Assembly (NCBI GenBank): GCA_900549275.1
Contig: URNU01000074.1
Coordinates: forward strand, 1 to 6,899
DNA from: an uncultured Collinsella sp.
GTDB lineage: Bacteria > Actinomycetota > Coriobacteriia > Coriobacteriales > Coriobacteriaceae
Direction of reading: 5' to 3'
Length of the DNA: 6,899 nucleotides
The translations under genes and the position numbers were made by a program. Shown piece after piece: positions 6,072 to 6,899 of this stretch. Every line of letters begins with the position of its first letter. Position 1 is the stretch's first letter. The notes below the pieces were generated by a model. It saw nothing but the letters and a program-made list of their open reading frames with translations, was not told where the DNA came from and searched no databases.

Positions 6072-6899
6072 ATGGCAGAGAACAAGATTCAGCTCACCAA
6101 GGCTGACCGCAAGAAGGTTTGCTTCCGTCATCAGTTCCTTCAGGGCTCGTGGAACTACGAGCGTATGCAGAACGGCGGCTGGTGCTTCGCAATGATCCCT
6201 GCGATCAAGAAGCTCTACACCAGCAAGGATGACCAGATTGCCGCTCTTAAGCGCCACCTGGAGTTCTATAACACCCACCCCTATGTTTCCGCCCCCGTCA
6301 TTGGCGTTACCCTCGCCCTCGAGGAGGAGCGCGCCAACGGTGCTCCGATCGATGACGTCGCCATCCAGGGCGTCAAGGTCGGTATGATGGGCCCGCTCGC
6401 CGGCGTCGGTGACCCCGTCTTCTGGTTCACCCTTCGCCCGATTCTGGGCGCTCTGGGCGCTTCCCTGGCCATGTCCGGCAGCATCGTCGGTCCGCTGCTG
6501 TTCTTCTTCGCGTGGAACATCATCCGTTACGCTTTCCTGTGGTACACGCAGGAGTTTGGCTACAAGGTCGGCTCCTCCATCGCCAAGGACCTCTCCGGTG
6601 GTCTGATGGGCAAGGTCACCGAGGGCGCTTCCATCCTGGGTATGTTCATCATCGGCGCCCTGGTCGAGCGCTGGGTGTCCATTTCCTTCACCCCGATCGT
6701 CTCCACGGTCAAGCAGTCTGCTGGCGCCTTTATCGACTGGGCTAGCCTGCCCTCCGGTTCCGAGGGTATCAAGGAAGCGCTGACGATGTACAACTCCGTC
6801 GGCGCTACCGCCCTTGATCAGATGAAGGTCACCACGCTTCAGGCCAACCTCGATCAGCTCATCCCCGGCCTTGCCGCCGTGTGCCTGACCCTGCTGGTC
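6072..6899 (+). CDS. manZ: PTS mannose-family EIID membrane component (C-terminus cut by window edge)
   Basis: The frame is open to the last base: 276 residues from MAENKIQLTK without a stop, near the full length of the family (E. coli ManZ is 283). It is the EIID partner that completes the sugar channel with EIIC. Family marks are the cytoplasmic N-terminal region with QGSWNYERMQNGGWCFAMIP (24-43), FYNTHPY (65-71), and the conserved GMMGPLAGVGDPVFW (104-118). Hydrophobic segments follow at about 124-156 and 185-210, with another starting at 264. GGAGGGG overlaps the EIIC stop codon (6055-6061) and lies 10 bases before the ATG, so translation is probably coupled. Only the last segment or so should be missing to the right. 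Confidence 0.93.
   Translation, partial: MAENKIQLTKADRKKVCFRHQFLQGSWNYERMQNGGWCFAMIPAIKKLYTSKDDQIAALKRHLEFYNTHPYVSAPVIGVTLALEEERANGAPIDDVAIQGVKVGMMGPLAGVGDPVFWFTLRPILGALGASLAMSGSIVGPLLFFFAWNIIRYAFLWYTQEFGYKVGSSIAKDLSGGLMGKVTEGASILGMFIIGALVERWVSISFTPIVSTVKQSAGAFIDWASLPSGSEGIKEALTMYNSVGATALDQMKVTTLQANLDQLIPGLAAVCLTLLV

Noticed and set aside
4148..6085. A 645-codon open frame on the minus strand opposite the EIIAB and EIIC genes
   Set aside because: It is complementary to well-recognised PTS proteins, its product has no motif and is rich in Asp, Gly and His, and it begins in the next gene's start region. It is a shadow frame.

Overview
The window comes from a GC-rich anaerobic bacterium. Gene style suggests a Coriobacteriia member such as Collinsella: GTC/CTC/GCC-rich codons, strong GGAGG ribosome sites, a large Fe-S flavoprotein, hydrogenase-type maturation, and a highly expressed mannose-family PTS. 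This assignment is inferred from general gene content and style, not from a marker gene.

Left region (1-549): a TetR-family repressor is encoded on the minus strand and runs off the left edge. It diverges from a large flavoprotein gene. The short gap between them holds two near-identical inverted repeats of the form TTGAC(G/A)-N3-(C/T)GTCAA, which look like the repressor's own operators.

Middle region (642-3878): two plus-strand genes 30 bases apart, probably one operon. The first encodes a 925-residue iron-sulfur flavoprotein. It joins an N-terminal winged-helix/CxCR cysteine module, a 4Fe-4S ferredoxin motif, a GltD/NfnB-type FAD-NAD(P)H oxidoreductase and a C-terminal ferredoxin motif. 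The second encodes HypA, the nickel metallochaperone for [NiFe]-hydrogenase maturation, with an extra acidic C-terminal tail. The pairing suggests TetR-controlled redox or hydrogen metabolism, but the electron partner and substrate cannot be read from the sequence.

Gap (3879-4228): a 28-bp near-perfect palindrome lies 4 bases after the hypA stop. It is followed by about 300 bases of AT-rich DNA with repeated motifs (two GTTTAAACAAA copies) and a consensus TATAAT box. This is the control region of the PTS operon.

Right region (4229-6899): a tightly packed operon for a mannose/fructose/sorbose-family phosphotransferase permease: fused EIIAB, then membrane components EIIC and EIID, the last cut by the right edge. 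EIIAB passes phosphate from HPr via His9 and His175 to a sugar imported by the EIIC-EIID pair. I see no wholly new system here. The best leads are the twin operators, the fused flavoprotein with split cluster ligands and hypA linkage, and the repeats ahead of the PTS operon.
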